The notes beneath the pieces were generated by a model that was given only the letters and a program-made list of their open reading frames with translations, searched no databases and was not told the DNA's origin. From Pisaster brevispinus (lineage: Eukaryota; Echinodermata; Asteroidea; Forcipulatida; Asteriidae): a DNA stretch of 64,000 bases. The translations under genes were made by a program, and so were the position numbers. Every line of letters starts with the position of its first letter. Position 1 is the stretch's first letter. Shown piece by piece: positions 52,506-64,000 of this stretch. Location: positions 8,868,758-8,932,757 of the forward strand of contig JAMKCF010000001.1 in NCBI GenBank assembly GCA_023634235.1, in the 5' to 3' direction.

Positions 52506-54079
52506 TTCCACATTGCTTTGAGTTAGTATGTATTGTGTTACCCAAAATGTAATCAGTTATTTGTAATGCATGATTTGACTGGCATTGTGCCTTGGAGACA
52601 TGACCATTCGATGTGTAATTTTCAACAAAGATGGTCAGTGTTAATTGTCATTAAATTTTAATATGAGCTGATGTTTGTTATGATATTAATAGCCATACAG
52701 ATGACAGTGTTTCATGCATGTACTATATTGAACTTGAATCCTCACTGCTGATTGGTGAACATCAGTGCAATATATTCCAATACTGCTTTCCTCAACCTGT
52801 ATAGCTTATTACATTCTGGAATCGAGTACAATATGAAACGAAATTTAATATTCATCGTGTACAAATATAGTTATTTTCTCAAAGTGTTGTTTCGTTTTAT
52901 ATTTCATTTTCAGATAAACCCTTATAATGGCCAGAAAATGTTTAGGATGTTAGCGTTAATGATCGGTCAAAGCTAGAAGTATACCAGAAAGCAAGTTCAG
53001 TACAAAAGGTAAGTTTACACTTCCTGTTATCATTTTCATCCACCTCGCCACAAAAAGAACCTACATTATGTACTTTGAATTTAAATACATACATTATATC
53101 ATTGACTTTCTGGTTTCTAATCAGTAGTACATGTTTATATACACACATATATGTGCAATCCTTTTAATGTTGAATGATCCAGACTACAAAAAAAGTGTTT
53201 CATAAGAATAACTGTATGTAGTTAAATTCATGTTTTCTACAGCCTCAAGTTGTGTCAGGTATGACACTTTTAATATATAACACAAAATCAAGCTGGCATC
53301 AACAAAAATGTATTATTGTTAGACATCACTAATTTTCCTTACCTTGTGTTTGATCATTACATTTAGTTTGATTCTTTCTTCCAAAGCAAACACAGGGTTT
53401 TTTTTTACTTACAGAAATTCTTCTCAATCTCTAAATACCTGGAATAACGCAGTCACACATGTTGCTCTGAATAACTTCATTGAAGTCATCGATTAATATT
53501 TTAAAGTTTGCCTTCAATTGCTTCCGAAAATCGCGAAGACCTAAACAAATGTAAGATGTTCTATGTTTAGTTGACTTTGTAAATAAATAGAGTACATATT
53601 AAATCTTTGTTTAGTGCAGATTTGGTTCAAGGCAGGCTCAAGATTCCTAGTATTAATGACAAACACTACAAGCTAATTAACTAATTAATAATACTAGTGT
53701 TTCTTATTGGTACATTTTACATAATATGGATATGCTGCTAACGGGATTTCAATTGATATTGCTACAGGACTTTGGTTAAGTCATTACTTTTAATCAAGAT
53801 TAAAGAAATGCTATTTGGAAAGAGAGTAGCAGTCTAAAAATTAACAGAGGCATAAAAACGACAATGTTTAATAAATCTACCCCATTGTTTTAGCAAGGTA
53901 GCTTTATATGTTCAAACATTTAAGATTTGTACTAAGCCATTATACATTTTTACTTTAAGTTGTTTGTTATGTCACTTTGTTTTGCGTGTGCTTTCATTAT
54001 TTTGTATGTAGGCCAAAAGTTCAGGATGAGCTTGAAACTGTTGAAAATACTATTTTATGTGTGGAGCTTGTTTCCATAT
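52506..54079. other. AT-rich intergenic stretch, no gene seen
   Basis: About 1.6 kb, no motif, repeat or RNA supported. Confidence 0.5.
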
Positions 54080-54300
54080 TTTTGAACTGAGATGAAGCAT
54101 TGAAAGAAAACCCATCTCTGCTTCCACATAATATTCCATTTACCCCTTGGGTGAAGATATACAATTACAGTTAAGTGTCATGCTGAAGGGAAGATGTTTT
54201 GAGATCAGGATTTGAACCCTTTTCTTGATGACTTGGACACCAAAAGTTGAGTTTTGTGCACGGGACAGCTTAGCCAGGACAATGTAGTGTTATAGTTTTT
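54080..54300 (-). mobile_element. tRNA-derived SINE, minus strand
   Basis: On the minus strand CTGGCTAAGCTGTCCCGTGC is an A-box-like start (near 54280). AACTCAACTTTTGGTGTCC follows, then a B-box AGGGTTCAAATCCTGATCTC (near 54225-54205) and CCTTCAGCATGACACTTAAC TGTAATTG, the same body word order as the SINE at 25105-25480 (AGCAAGGCACTT..GTAATTG). The body continues past 54110. Diverged. Confidence 0.65.
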
Positions 54301-54419
54301 TGCGCAGTACGATAGCATGTATATAACCCAATGATGTTTTGAAGCTCTAATATTACACAAAATTTGAAAACAAACTTTTCACAAGTAAATACACATTCTC
54401 TGTCCGAATTTACTGATAG

Positions 54420-54663
54420 TAGTAGGCATGTCACTCACGCGCCGCCGTTCGTCAGCGGCCCGTGATTTCTGTGTGCACCAAGTGTACGTCGAGCTCCATG
54501 CAAAAGCGACTGTACAGTGGGATGTGGTGCATAAGGGTGCACAATGTAGCCTCTTAAAAATCGAACCCCTACGTGTGTTAGCGATGTTTTAACTGAAAAC
54601 GAGGTTGTTATAAAGCGAGGTTAAAGCTCTGGCCATGCGATTACGTGCAGAGAATTTTCAAAG
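54420..54663 (+). promoter_or_regulatory. promoter and 5'UTR region of the hAT-like gene
   Basis: Local CpG-richer stretch (CACGCGCCGCCGTTCGTCAG near 54436; GTACGTCGAGCTCC near 54484) just upstream of an ATG in good context (AAAGATGGCG). No clear TATA box. The start site is not defined. Confidence 0.45.
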
Positions 54664-57600
54664 ATGGCGACCAGAAGCGGTTTGAAGCGACAAGGTAAGA
54701 ACTTGTAATTTTCTTAATGAATAAATGCAGATATATAAATTATTGTCCCCCCACATGAATTTAGAGTTATTAATTTTTCAATTTATGTATGAAACTTAAA
54801 CTTACGCCTTCGGTAATGATCGTAATAAACGATAAAGCTAGCCGGTTTCCATAATTTTTTCCAGCTCCCACACTCGGCGCTTAAAACACTGATGTGGATT
54901 TTGACGTATGTGTGCAACAACTTTCAGGTTGGAGTGATGCAGAAATTATGGAACTACTGACGAAAAACCGCGTCCCAGGCTAGAAGAAATACTTGTATAT
55001 GATTTTTCGAGATTGTGTTATATTTTTATAATATTAAAAACTAATTATTGTGTGTGATTTCTTAGAAAAATAATCAAATTTGAGTCACTGTAAACGATCA
55101 CGCTGTTTGAAGGGACAGCAGAAAGTACCCTGGACAGCCTTTGTTGTGTCACGTGACATATTGAGGAGTGATGTATTGACCAATGAGAAAAGTGTATTTG
55201 CCTGTGTTGCTGTTCCATGTTTTGCATTTACTCCACCTGTGATTTTGCATGGGCCTTCACGATGTGAATATATTTACTGTTTCTGCAAATGATGTTTGAA
55301 TTCATGAGTCTCAAAATCAGCCAAAATTAAGAAAGAAACCACCGAGGTTTTAAACTTTGACATGCTGTTTGAGATTTAAAAATTTTGTTCAGTAAATACT
55401 TTGTTAATGCCAATAATTAACAAGATAAAGAAAAAAGTTTGTGGTTTTTGTTTGTGTTTTTTTTACAGATGGTGGCTGCCACATAATTTTAAAACTTTCA
55501 AGAATGTTTTTTGAAGTACTTTAGTTACAAAAATAGGGATCCTATCTTTATTCTATTTTGTGCTATTTCTGTAATTATTTTGTACGCATGTTAATTCACA
55601 CTTCGATTGAAAAACCTTACACCACCTGCAACATATTTACAAAATTGATGTTAATTTTTTTTTCATTGTGTTATTTTACTAATGCAATTATGTACTTGTC
55701 ATTTTCAAAATTTTATCAGGGTAAGCTTGGAATAAAGCCTAGCCACACTAAACAAACATTTTGTAAAGATTATTTTTAAAAAGGTATTCTCTGTTCAATA
55801 CCACAATTCATAAAAATAAAATACATATAATTTGTGGTAAATTTTTCTTCTTTTTACATTTTTTTCCCTTCAGATCACTGGAGCGGTTCACCAAGCTTTG
55901 CTTTGATGGAAGCAATACACTGCTGTGTATCCTCCCTGCGTCAGACATACACCTGCTCATGCTGATCTCAGTGCCTTTCTGATGAAACTAAGGCGTGCAG
56001 TCAACAAAGCGCAAAATAAAAGCATCCTCCTGTGAAGGAATCACGGCAGACTTCATTTTGCAGTCACCAATGGCATGGTCATTGAGCTGTGCAAATACAG
56101 AGTGAAATCAAACATCACATGGGAAACTGTAGCACGTGTATGGTGGCCAAAGTTATTTCATTGTGAAACCCCACTTGGCACAATTATCAGCACTTGGACC
56201 AGCATGGTAAAAAAACATGGAAAACCTCGCAATGAAAAACGAACTGAGTTCACGAACAAGGCATTCTGCGTTCCGCAACCAAAAGTTAATAATGAGCAGG
56301 ATAACCGTGAACAAGGGGATGATACTGACAGTGATGACGATCTGGATTGCTTTCCGGGTATGATATCAGATCAAACAGTTCAGAACCTTGCAGTGTATGC
56401 AAATGCTAACTGACATGACTGACCTCTATGAAGATGAAGTGAAGGAGCATCATATTACTCAAACAAAATTACAACAGCTTGATAGATTACAAGAAGAAAT
56501 GAAGGAGATTAACCATGTATTGAAAAAAAGTCTCGGTGGTGCCAAGAAAAAAAATGTTGTCCGCCGACTTCAACGTAGAGATGAAGAACTTAAACGACAG
56601 TTGTTATAAATCAAAAACTACACACAAAAATTTAAGCATAGGAGTCTAGAGTGAAAGCTTTGCAAAAACAGAGGAAGAACATTTCCGATTCAAAAAGGTA
56701 TTTCCAAGGAAAGAACTTCAAATTTGCATCTGTTAAAAAAGATCTGGAGAAGCAAGTCCGCTCACTAGAAAGTGCAAATGAAGACCTACGATGCCAGTTG
56801 GATGAAATCATGGAATACAAGGAGGTTGTTTCTTTTGAGGATGGCAAGTACACCAATCACATTAGACTGGTATGCTTTGAACTCCTAGCGCGGGGAGTTG
56901 GGAGCAACCATGTCTCAGATATAATCAGAGTGGTATTAAAGGGTGGCGCAAATATGAAGGTTGGAAGACTTCCTAAGCCAACTCTAATTCGGTACCTCAC
57001 AGTAGAGCAGGCTATGCTGAACAAGGAGAGTGCCAGAGCCCACATAAATGGAGCAGAAGCACCTCTAGCATTACATACTGATGGAACAACAAGAAAGAGG
57101 AAGGGCTATACAACATTCTTAGCATCAACTACAAGTGGTATTGTAGGCATGAGTTTGCACGACATCGAAACTGAGAGTGCTGAATCTCTTCTCCAGGACA
57201 CCAAAGATACTCTTGACGAACTTGTTCGACTCAACCTAAACAACAAGGATGAAGCACTTACCATTCTAGCTAGATTCAAAAATATACAATGACTGACCGT
57301 TGTATTGTCACAAAGCATATATCAGCAAACTAGAAAGGTGGCGTGGTAGTGTCCCTCCTGAGGTAGTGGAGAAAGGGATGAACTCGACGACGAGATTCAA
57401 CAGGAAATGGCAACAATGAATGATTTATACTGTGGCAAACATGTCGTATTGAATTTACAAGAGTACGCACAAAGTGCACTGTGCGAATGGGAGAACATTG
57501 AGGGCAGAGGGAAAATAGGGCATGAAAAAACGCTGCTGTGGAATCGAAGTAAAACTGAGTCTGCAACTCTTCTGACAGTGAGCACGTTTTGTAATCTTCT

Positions 57601-59122
57601 GGGCCCAGACTGTGATGAACAGTCTGGCTTGGGGGAAGAATTTAAGGCATTGGTGCCTTCCTCCTTTTTGATAGCTTACCGAGGGAATTGCTTTAATGTG
57701 CCTTTCCACAACTCTGCAGTGGTGTACCACCACATCAATGACTTCCATTCACTGTGTGCTGCACTTGATTCAAAGCATGAGGAAAATATGTATATCAAGT
57801 GTTTAAAAGCAGACTTAAAAGATGACATTGTTATCGCAGGAATTAGAGCCATGGGATTAATACACCAGCACATCTCAACACCCTTGATGAGGATGGTAGA
57901 AAGTCAAATTCATGTGATGGACACAGACAAATATTACACGCGCATCTACAATAAGGTCGAAGACTGGATGGCAGATCCTTCACCACTAATCAATGACAGC
58001 TGCGTGCTTTTTGAAGATTTCCCACCCATCAAAGATGCTCCTCACAAGTCTCTGTATGAACCCTGCTCAGCTTCAGTTGGAACATCTCAAACGACAAGCA
58101 TTATCCATAATAATGCACAACTTCTTGGTGTGTATAACCAGACAACTCTCCGATCATCTCCCTGGTGGTCGCTTCCATCATGCATCAGACGACATTCGTC
58201 AGCAAACCTGTCCAAAAGACAATTTGTCCGCAGAAAGGGTGTTTGCAGGGTTGGACCATCTTCAGCGAAAAATGCCAAATGCAAACACTGGCGTTTAAAG
58301 GAACTTTGCTCTGGAGCCTTAATAAGACAAGGAGCTACCTTGACACTATGTCTGAAGACAAAAAAACAAATACATGTCTGAGGCCATGAAGCAGAGAAGA
58401 TCGATCTGGCAGCTGTATCAAAACAGAAGCAGATCAATAAAAGAAATGATTGCAGAAAAACTGGAGCTTAGTAGAGAGAAGGCAAACAAACAAAAGGCCT
58501 TAACCAAGCAAGCTCTTGAGAACACATCAGATGCATTGAATTTATGCGGAATGTTGTGTTCATCATGTGAAGCGTAGACACTTTGAAAGAGAAAGCCAGC
58601 AGCAGTGATCAGCTGAAGAACGGCTTGCAAGGGTGGGGTCAAGAGAGAGTTGTTTCATCTTTCAAAGAAAGGGAAGAAACTTTCTTTAGAAGAACTAGAA
58701 GAAAAACTCTGATGCATCTTATCACAAATCATGGCCAACGCAAGTGATCCTGGAGCAAGTACATCAGCCAAGCAACCTGCTGAGGACAAGGAAGAACAAA
58801 TTAATGCACTGAAAAAAAAAACAGCTCAGTAAAATCTCACCGACCAAAAAAAGACGCAGGGGACCTTTTCCAGGAGACCGCATTGTGAGCAAGCGAATCA
58901 GGCACACTTTTGTCGACTCCGAAGATGGGAAACTTTTGGAGTGTAAAGGCACTGTTTTGCGTAAGGCAAATGACGAAGACATTGATGACTGTGGAACCTA
59001 GCGATAGGAAGTATTTAAACACCTATGAGTTCTACACTGTGTTCTATGACGCACCATATGAAGAAACATTGTGTTATCCTTTGGAAAAGGAATGGGAGGA
59101 AGGATCACTTGAACTAATGTAA
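54664..59122 (+). pseudogene. hAT-like transposase-derived protein, multi-exon, with frame breaks
   Basis: Exon 1 (54664-54694) codes MATRSGLKRQ with a CAAG|GTAAGA donor. Exon 2 from 54928 (CTTTCAG acceptor) adds GWSDAEIMELLTKNRVPG, a Myb/SANT-like start, then a TAG at 54981-54983. A further acceptor (CCCTTCAG, 55873) precedes more coding, e.g. TWETVARVWWPKLFHCETPL. Coiled-coil frames (56388-56609, 56651-56830) lead to PLALHTDGTTRKRKGYTTFL near 57060 and MTDRCIVTKHISAN near 57289. Then come MNDLYCGKHVVLN (57416), SAERVFAGLDHLQRK (about 58225-58270) and a C-terminal GDRIVSKRIRHTFVDSEDGK (about 58880) plus EFYTVFYDAPYEETL, Tudor-like. TDG(T), D and SERxF fit a hAT-type RNase H fold. At least four frame breaks suggest decay, but some may be introns. 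Confidence 0.6.
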
Positions 59123-60785
59123 CTTCTGCCAGTCAAAGCAAGGATTGAAATATTGTACTTTTTTGTATACTTACAATTTGAGATGAAACTTACTCCTCGG
59201 TCCTCATCACCAATTGTATAAATTACTAGTACACAATCACACACAATCTTTTTAAAAAAAAATTTTTTATATTTTGGTTTAGATGTCATATGGGAAGCAT
59301 AAATGATTCATAAGTATGCAAAATGTAAAATTGTGATTGTGCTTGAAAGTATCTTCGAGTTAGAGCATTTTTGCATATCTAATGAGGCTAATTTGCATAA
59401 AAATGGAATATTTATTATATTTAACTAATTATTGTGAATCTTTTTGTAACAAAAATCATAAAGGAGTAAAGGGTTAGACACACTACAAATGAGACAAGTT
59501 TCAGGGCAAATAAGGCATTTTCAAGTATTTGTTACACAAAAATAAATTAAGATAGCACTGTACTTTTTTTTGCTCCTTGTAATATGGCCAGAAGTCCATC
59601 AAGAAAGCATCATTTAAACATTTATGACGAAAATTTCATTGTTGAAAATTGCAATCAAAAATGATGAAAAAACTCTAATTAAAGTCTTTTGTGAGAAAAA
59701 GCGTTAATTGGGGTATATTTTTGTACTTAGTATTTTAACATAGCTCGAGAACGGAATGTCAGATTTCAGGGTTTTTTTTGCAGTTCTGAGTTTTTCTTCA
59801 TACTTCTTCATTTAGAAATGATTTTGAGCCATAAGGACACACTTTGAAAAATGGTGTGACATGCTTAATAATAGTCTACTCGTAACACACTTGAAAATGA
59901 TTTATACTCATTTATTTAACTTTGTTCTGATTTTATTACTTTTTATTTTTAAACTTACAAGGAGCACTTTCCTTGCTTGTGAATGTGATTAGTCATGGAA
60001 CGCAAGTCATGGAAATTTACCAAACTAAAAAAAGGCAGTGTTATGAATTTCATTTAATCATTTTTTATGTGAAGTAGTTCATGTGTTATGTAAAGCAAAT
60101 ACTGTAGACCTAGATAACAAAGAAATAAAAAGAAATCTGATATGATTGTAATTTGCTTTTGATGTTCGACTTTAATGACATGTTATCATTTTGTCATGTT
60201 ACTATGTTTTGTCTCCCACTTAAATAACACTGGCAAAAAGATGGGTAGTATTTAGGTCAAATTTTGTCAATAGTAACGACTTTAATTGTTACATTCGGAT
60301 ACACGGGGATTTTGAAAGCTTGAAATATTAATTTTGAAAAGCATCTTAATTAGGATTCTTATCAACAGTCATTCAAATGTATTCAGTTTTGATTTGCAAC
60401 ACAGATTTGCTTAGGAGCTAACGACTTCAAGATAATTTCATATGTAATAATCATGACGCTACTAATTTTTTCAGTAGTCAGTGTTGTTGTCTAACAGTAC
60501 ACCAAATTTCAACTGGGTTGGTCGTCTGGTTTGGCAGATACATGGCTTTAAAAAAGTGTACATTTAAAGCAATACACGTAGAACATGATGACGTCATCAA
60601 TCTACGTTTCAACACATTATGTTGTCTGCATGAAGGCCGTTATGTAAACCAATTTTGAAACAATTATACAAACTTTGCCAAAGGCTTCTAGTAAAACTGT
60701 ATTTTGAACTGTTTTTAACCTGCCGCCAGATGGCGCTCTTAATTTTTTTTTTTAACCAGACCCTTGTCAGACTGCAACATCGTTA
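59123..60785. other. AT-rich intergenic stretch, no gene seen
   Basis: About 1.65 kb with long A/T runs. No terminal repeat that would pair with the start of the hAT-like gene was found. Confidence 0.5.
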
Positions 60786-62290
60786 AAATCAACTCCAAAA
60801 AAGTTGCCACTTTTAATTACAATGCACTTTCGGTTTTAACTGGAAGTAGAGGACACGTAATTTCATGCAAACAATTTCAATCGAAGACCTATAATACCTT
60901 TGCATAATACTGCAAAAAGCAACCCAGGGTCTCTTATCCTCGAATTGATACGAATTTTGAAAGATTAAAATATTAAATGACGTAGATTTCCAAGGCGGCA
61001 TCTGGACAGAGCGAGCAAATAATAAAATCCCAGAGCGGGATTAAATGCGCGTTAATACTTACGTTGGCTGTATCATTTCTGTGCAAAAGTTTCGGCAGGA
61101 TCACGGAACTACAATCTGGTGTAAAAATTGTGATGAAATGATCAGTAGTTTTTGAGATGAATTTTTGAAATGTTCAACTTCCGGTTTGAACTGGAAGCCA
61201 AGGTCAAATGAGGTCGCGTTCTGTGTAGCGTTTTTAGAGTCATACCAGGCCTATATGATGATGTATAGATTGTAAAAATCCATTGTGTAGTTTTGGAGTT
61301 ATGATTTTTTTTTAAATATTAAACTTTGATGACATCACTAAAGCGGTGTCTTCTCCTCATAAATATCTAACTATATATGAAGTTTCAAGTTTATATGAGC
61401 TTGGAAAGGGTGCTTTTGTTAGGGGACAAGGGACGCTGAGAAGGAGAAGAAGAAGTATCAATAAACTAGAAATTTAGAGTTTGTGTACAAACTCACGGTG
61501 TTCGGCTTAAACAAAATTAAGTGACTGCGTAATTGAAAATAAGGTCAATATTGTGTGCAGGTTTTTTTGTCTCTGTGCTGTGCTGGCGGGCAAAATATTT
61601 ACTTGTACCTTTCGTTAATCTTTATGGAAGATCATAGCATGAAGGTTTGTCATATGAAACTTCAACTTCCAGTTTTGACAGGAACTAAAGGTCAACTGGG
61701 GTCACACTTTGCACAAGATATCTAGAATTGCCCAAAAGCTTTAAATTGATGTAATGATTATTAATGTACCACGTTTCATTAATAAGATACACATTTTTGT
61801 ATGTGCAAACTTATACTTCCGGTTTGGACCGGAAGAGGTCAAATGGGGTCACACAATGTAAAATTTTTTTGAATCGTCTAAGGGTTTTAAAATCACGTAA
61901 TTATATTAATATACAAATTTAAGTAAATAAGATATTAATTGTTACAAATGGGGTCACACTGTGTGTAAGAATTTTTTAATACTTCAAGAGCTTTCATATG
62001 GTGCAAATATCATGTATGTAGCATGTATGGTTCTTGAGATTTGATTATTTTAATATAAAACTTCAATTTAATGTAATGACGTCATCGATGACGTCATCAT
62101 TCCAAAAAAAATTATTTTGTCAAGTACACACTGTTGGCTAGGTATACAGTTTCAAGTTTCGAGTCCGTACAAGCTTTAGTTTAATTTGGAGATGGAAAAA
62201 AAAAATTCCGACCTCGTTTACGATCTACGTTGTGACGTAGCTATGACGTCATATATCATATTTTTAGAATGTTCGTGAGCTAAACAAAAA
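60786..62290. repeat. CCGGAAGT / AAGGTCAAA family, copy 4
   Basis: Units near 60830 (TCGGTTTTAACTGGAAGTAG), 61180 (TTCCGGTTTGAACTGGAAGC CAAGGTCAAATGAGGTC), 61670 (TTTTGACAGGAACTAAAGGT) and 61818 (TTCCGGTTTGGACCGGAAGA). Also GATTGTAAAAATCCATTGTG near 61268, GATGACGTCATC words near 62080-62095, and a purine-rich AGAAGGAGAAGAAGAAGTA before AACTAGAAATTTAG..GTTTGTGTACAAAC (about 61465-61495). It is the same family as at 2.5, 22.4 and 26.9 kb, and it ends about 270 bp before Helitron coding sequence. Confidence 0.7.
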
Positions 62291-62559
62291 TATTATTCAT
62301 TGAAAGTTTGTTCATATTTTTATTCACTAAGGCTCCAGAGCCCAAAATAACATGGTTCTCAAGATATGAGTTTTTCAAATTATTTAACGTAATGACGTCA
62401 TTCCAAAAGAGTTGCGATTTCATCGAGTCACTAAGATCTTTGTACATGGTAAGTTTCAAGTTCATACAAGTTTTACTTTTTGTGAAAATTGACGGGCAAG
62501 GTTCAGGGAGAATAATCAGAAAAAAAAACCCAAAACAAAAAAGCAGAGCAAAAACAATA

Positions 62560-63690
62560 GTTGTTCGGCTGAAGGCAAAAACAAGAGGTCTTTGTACTTT
62601 TGTCCGAACACCCAATCAATACAGGAAAATGAAATACCATGCAAATTTCTTGTACAAAGAATACCAAAAAAGGGCTATAAATAAAATATACCATGAAACT
62701 TTGGAGTGCAGAGAGACAAAAAAATGTGCAAGCTACCGTGTGTATGACAGGACTAAAGACAAAGCAAATATTGCCAGAAGAATGAAATCCAATGTTGATA
62801 CTGAATACAGGAAAGAAAAACGGGCCACTGAAAAAACAAGGTATGATGGTAATTTGAAGTACAAATTGAAAAAAATTAGTTACAATAAGAGACATTATCA
62901 CACACATGCACAGTACAGAAACAATTTTATCAAAACGAAGTATCATACAAATGCACAATATAGGTACAATTTAATAAAGAACATTAAACGGAAGTATACA
63001 GATGCACAGTACAGATACTATTTAATAAATGATATTAAAAGAAAATATCATGGAAATGCAATTTTTTTTAAAGAAAGTCAATGATACCATTGTACATAAG
63101 AGAGTGGAAAAGAGACAACATATTGAAAATGTTATCCACAATTTTAAGGACAAAATGAGTTCAGGACCAGAATGTCTGTGCTGTTTGGTAAAATTACTGT
63201 ACAGAAATCAAGTCTTAAAGTGTAACAAAGAGAGATATAAACATTCTGAATAGGTATCTGAAAAGTACTTGCATAGGTGTAGTGAGGAATGTAATTCAAA
63301 AGAATGTGCTTTGTCTAAATGTAGATAATGTCTGTGGATTTGCTATACTTGTCATAAGAAGTTACTTGCAAACAGAATACCAGCAGAGGCAAGTGCTAAT
63401 AATTTAACCCTGTCAGAAATTCCAGAAAAATTAAAACAACTGAATCCTCTTGAACAACATTTGATTGCCAGAAGTATTGCATTCATGAAGATAATTAATC
63501 TTCCTAAACGTGGACAGAATGGAATCATTGGACCTTGTGTGTGTGTGTTCCATCTAACACTGTCGAATGTGTGCAGTCATTGCCAAGGTGTCAAAATGAG
63601 AGTGAAATCATTCGGATTAAGCTCAAAAGGAAGTTATCATATAAAGGCTACTATCACCGCGTTTACACTAGATCCAGAAAGGTGGATTGA
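62560..63690 (+). pseudogene. Helitron N-terminal region (repetitive basic part plus DUF6570-like domain)
   Basis: Helitrons are rolling-circle transposons; their animal proteins carry this N-terminal region before Rep and helicase domains. Frame 62308-63084 has a basic tandem-repeat part (KYHTNAQYRYNLIKNIKRKY, then DAQYRYYLINDIKRKYHGNA). After a shift near 63060 come ECLCCLVKLLYRNQVLKC, a TAG at 63251-63253, YLHRCSEECNSKECAL, a TAA near 63328 and CLWICYTCHKKLLANRIPAE, EIPEKLKQLNPLEQHLIAR, SIAFMKIINLPKRGQNGIIG. A shift in GTGTGTGTGTG at 63538 moves to VPSNTVECVQSLPRCQNES. The LEQHLIA..FMK..LP..GQNG motif is diagnostic of Helitron proteins. Rep and helicase are missing, beyond the fragment end. 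Confidence 0.75.
62890..63060 (+). repeat. coding tandem repeat of about 60 bp in the Helitron fragment
   Basis: Three to four copies of the pattern AATGCACAATATAGGTACAA / GATGCACAGTACAGATACTA with TTTAATAAA and GTAT/AATAT words in between, encoding K-Y-x-x-[N/D]-A-Q-Y-R-Y/N repeats. Confidence 0.75.
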
Positions 63691-64000
63691 GATCCAGCAT
63701 TTTTTTAACGACCGCAAACCAAGATCTTGTGTCGCGTTTACACCAGCACTTGATCCGGCTCCGATCCCACTTTTGAACCAGATGTATATTGGTCACAACG
63801 TCACCGCACCTCGCAAAGAGCTCAAAGGTCACGATTACAGCACGCCACTTCTAAAAATAATTATTATCAATGCGAAGGTAGAATGCAGAAAATACAGTAC
63901 AGCAAATGATACGGATAACAACGACCATGCAGGTAGAAATATTTTGTAGATGGGAGTTAACAAAATACAGCAACAAGGCAAGCTCCGAACGTAACGATGT
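63691..64000. other. unassigned right edge
   Basis: The related words CGCGTTTACACTAGATCC (63658) and CGCGTTTACACCAGCACTTG (63734) appear. The open frame running to 63949 has no motif I recognise after the Helitron part ends, and the window stops here. Confidence 0.4.

Noticed and set aside
62503..62958. 151-residue minus-strand Phe/Cys-rich frame
   Set aside because: Antisense of the Helitron frame, whose tandem repeats and motifs are on the plus strand.
1..64000. CRISPR array, bacterial operons, rRNA genes, canonical tRNA genes
   Set aside because: None found: repeats are minisatellites or transposons, and the only tRNA-like parts are SINE heads.

Overview
The window looks like about 64 kb of AT-rich, repeat-dense animal DNA from a marine invertebrate. 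I think of an echinoderm, possibly a sea star. The reasons are the coexistence of L2/CR1-like, Tx1/L1-like, restriction-like-endonuclease (RLE), DIRS, Gypsy, Helitron and hAT-like elements with tRNA-derived SINEs, and short palindromic elements (ends like TTAAAGGGACACGTTGCC and ACGTGTCCAGTGCCTTTAA) that I associate from memory with echinoderm genomes. Nothing suggests bacterial DNA: there are no operons and no CRISPR, genes carry GT..AG introns, and SINE heads look like tRNAs. The species call is inference.

Layout. 1-5.0 kb: 3' piece of a non-LTR retrotransposon, one orphan Tudor-like exon, a CCGGAAGT/AAGGTCA repeat block, a MITE pair and a second non-LTR tail. 5.4-12 kb: decayed Gypsy element A (gag, protease, RT-RNase H, integrase). 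12.3-17.9 kb: decayed Tx1/L1-like element on the minus strand, with a GC-rich minisatellite between its ORFs. 18.2-20.5 kb: a non-LTR 5'UTR-like fragment, the last exon of a SET-domain protein, and an RLE-type retrotransposon end. 22.4-28.5 kb: a foldback-like structure with two roughly 1.2 kb subrepeated inverted arms around a spacer holding a SINE. 29-33.6 kb: a MITE half, a minisatellite, and a spliced Tudor-knot protein gene on the minus strand, the only apparently intact multi-exon gene. 35-45 kb: fragments of non-LTR and DIRS elements and a two-exon SGNH-hydrolase-like gene. 44.8-50.5 kb: Gypsy element B, with one complete and one truncated LTR and a PHD finger between RNase H and integrase. 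52-54.3 kb: a degenerate tandem repeat and a minus-strand SINE. 54.4-59.1 kb: a multi-exon hAT-like, transposase-derived gene with a promoter-like start but several reading-frame breaks. 60.8-64 kb: another CCGGAAGT repeat block running into the N-terminal part of a Helitron protein.

Nearly every coding segment is mobile-element derived and damaged by stops, frameshifts or lost catalytic residues. The best host-gene candidates are the Tudor-knot gene (31.6-33.5 kb), the SGNH exons (40.8-42.2 kb) and the SET exon (18.7 kb). The most unusual structures are the foldback-like arms, the PHD finger in Gypsy B, and the recurring repeat family seen at four places, once directly before Helitron coding sequence.
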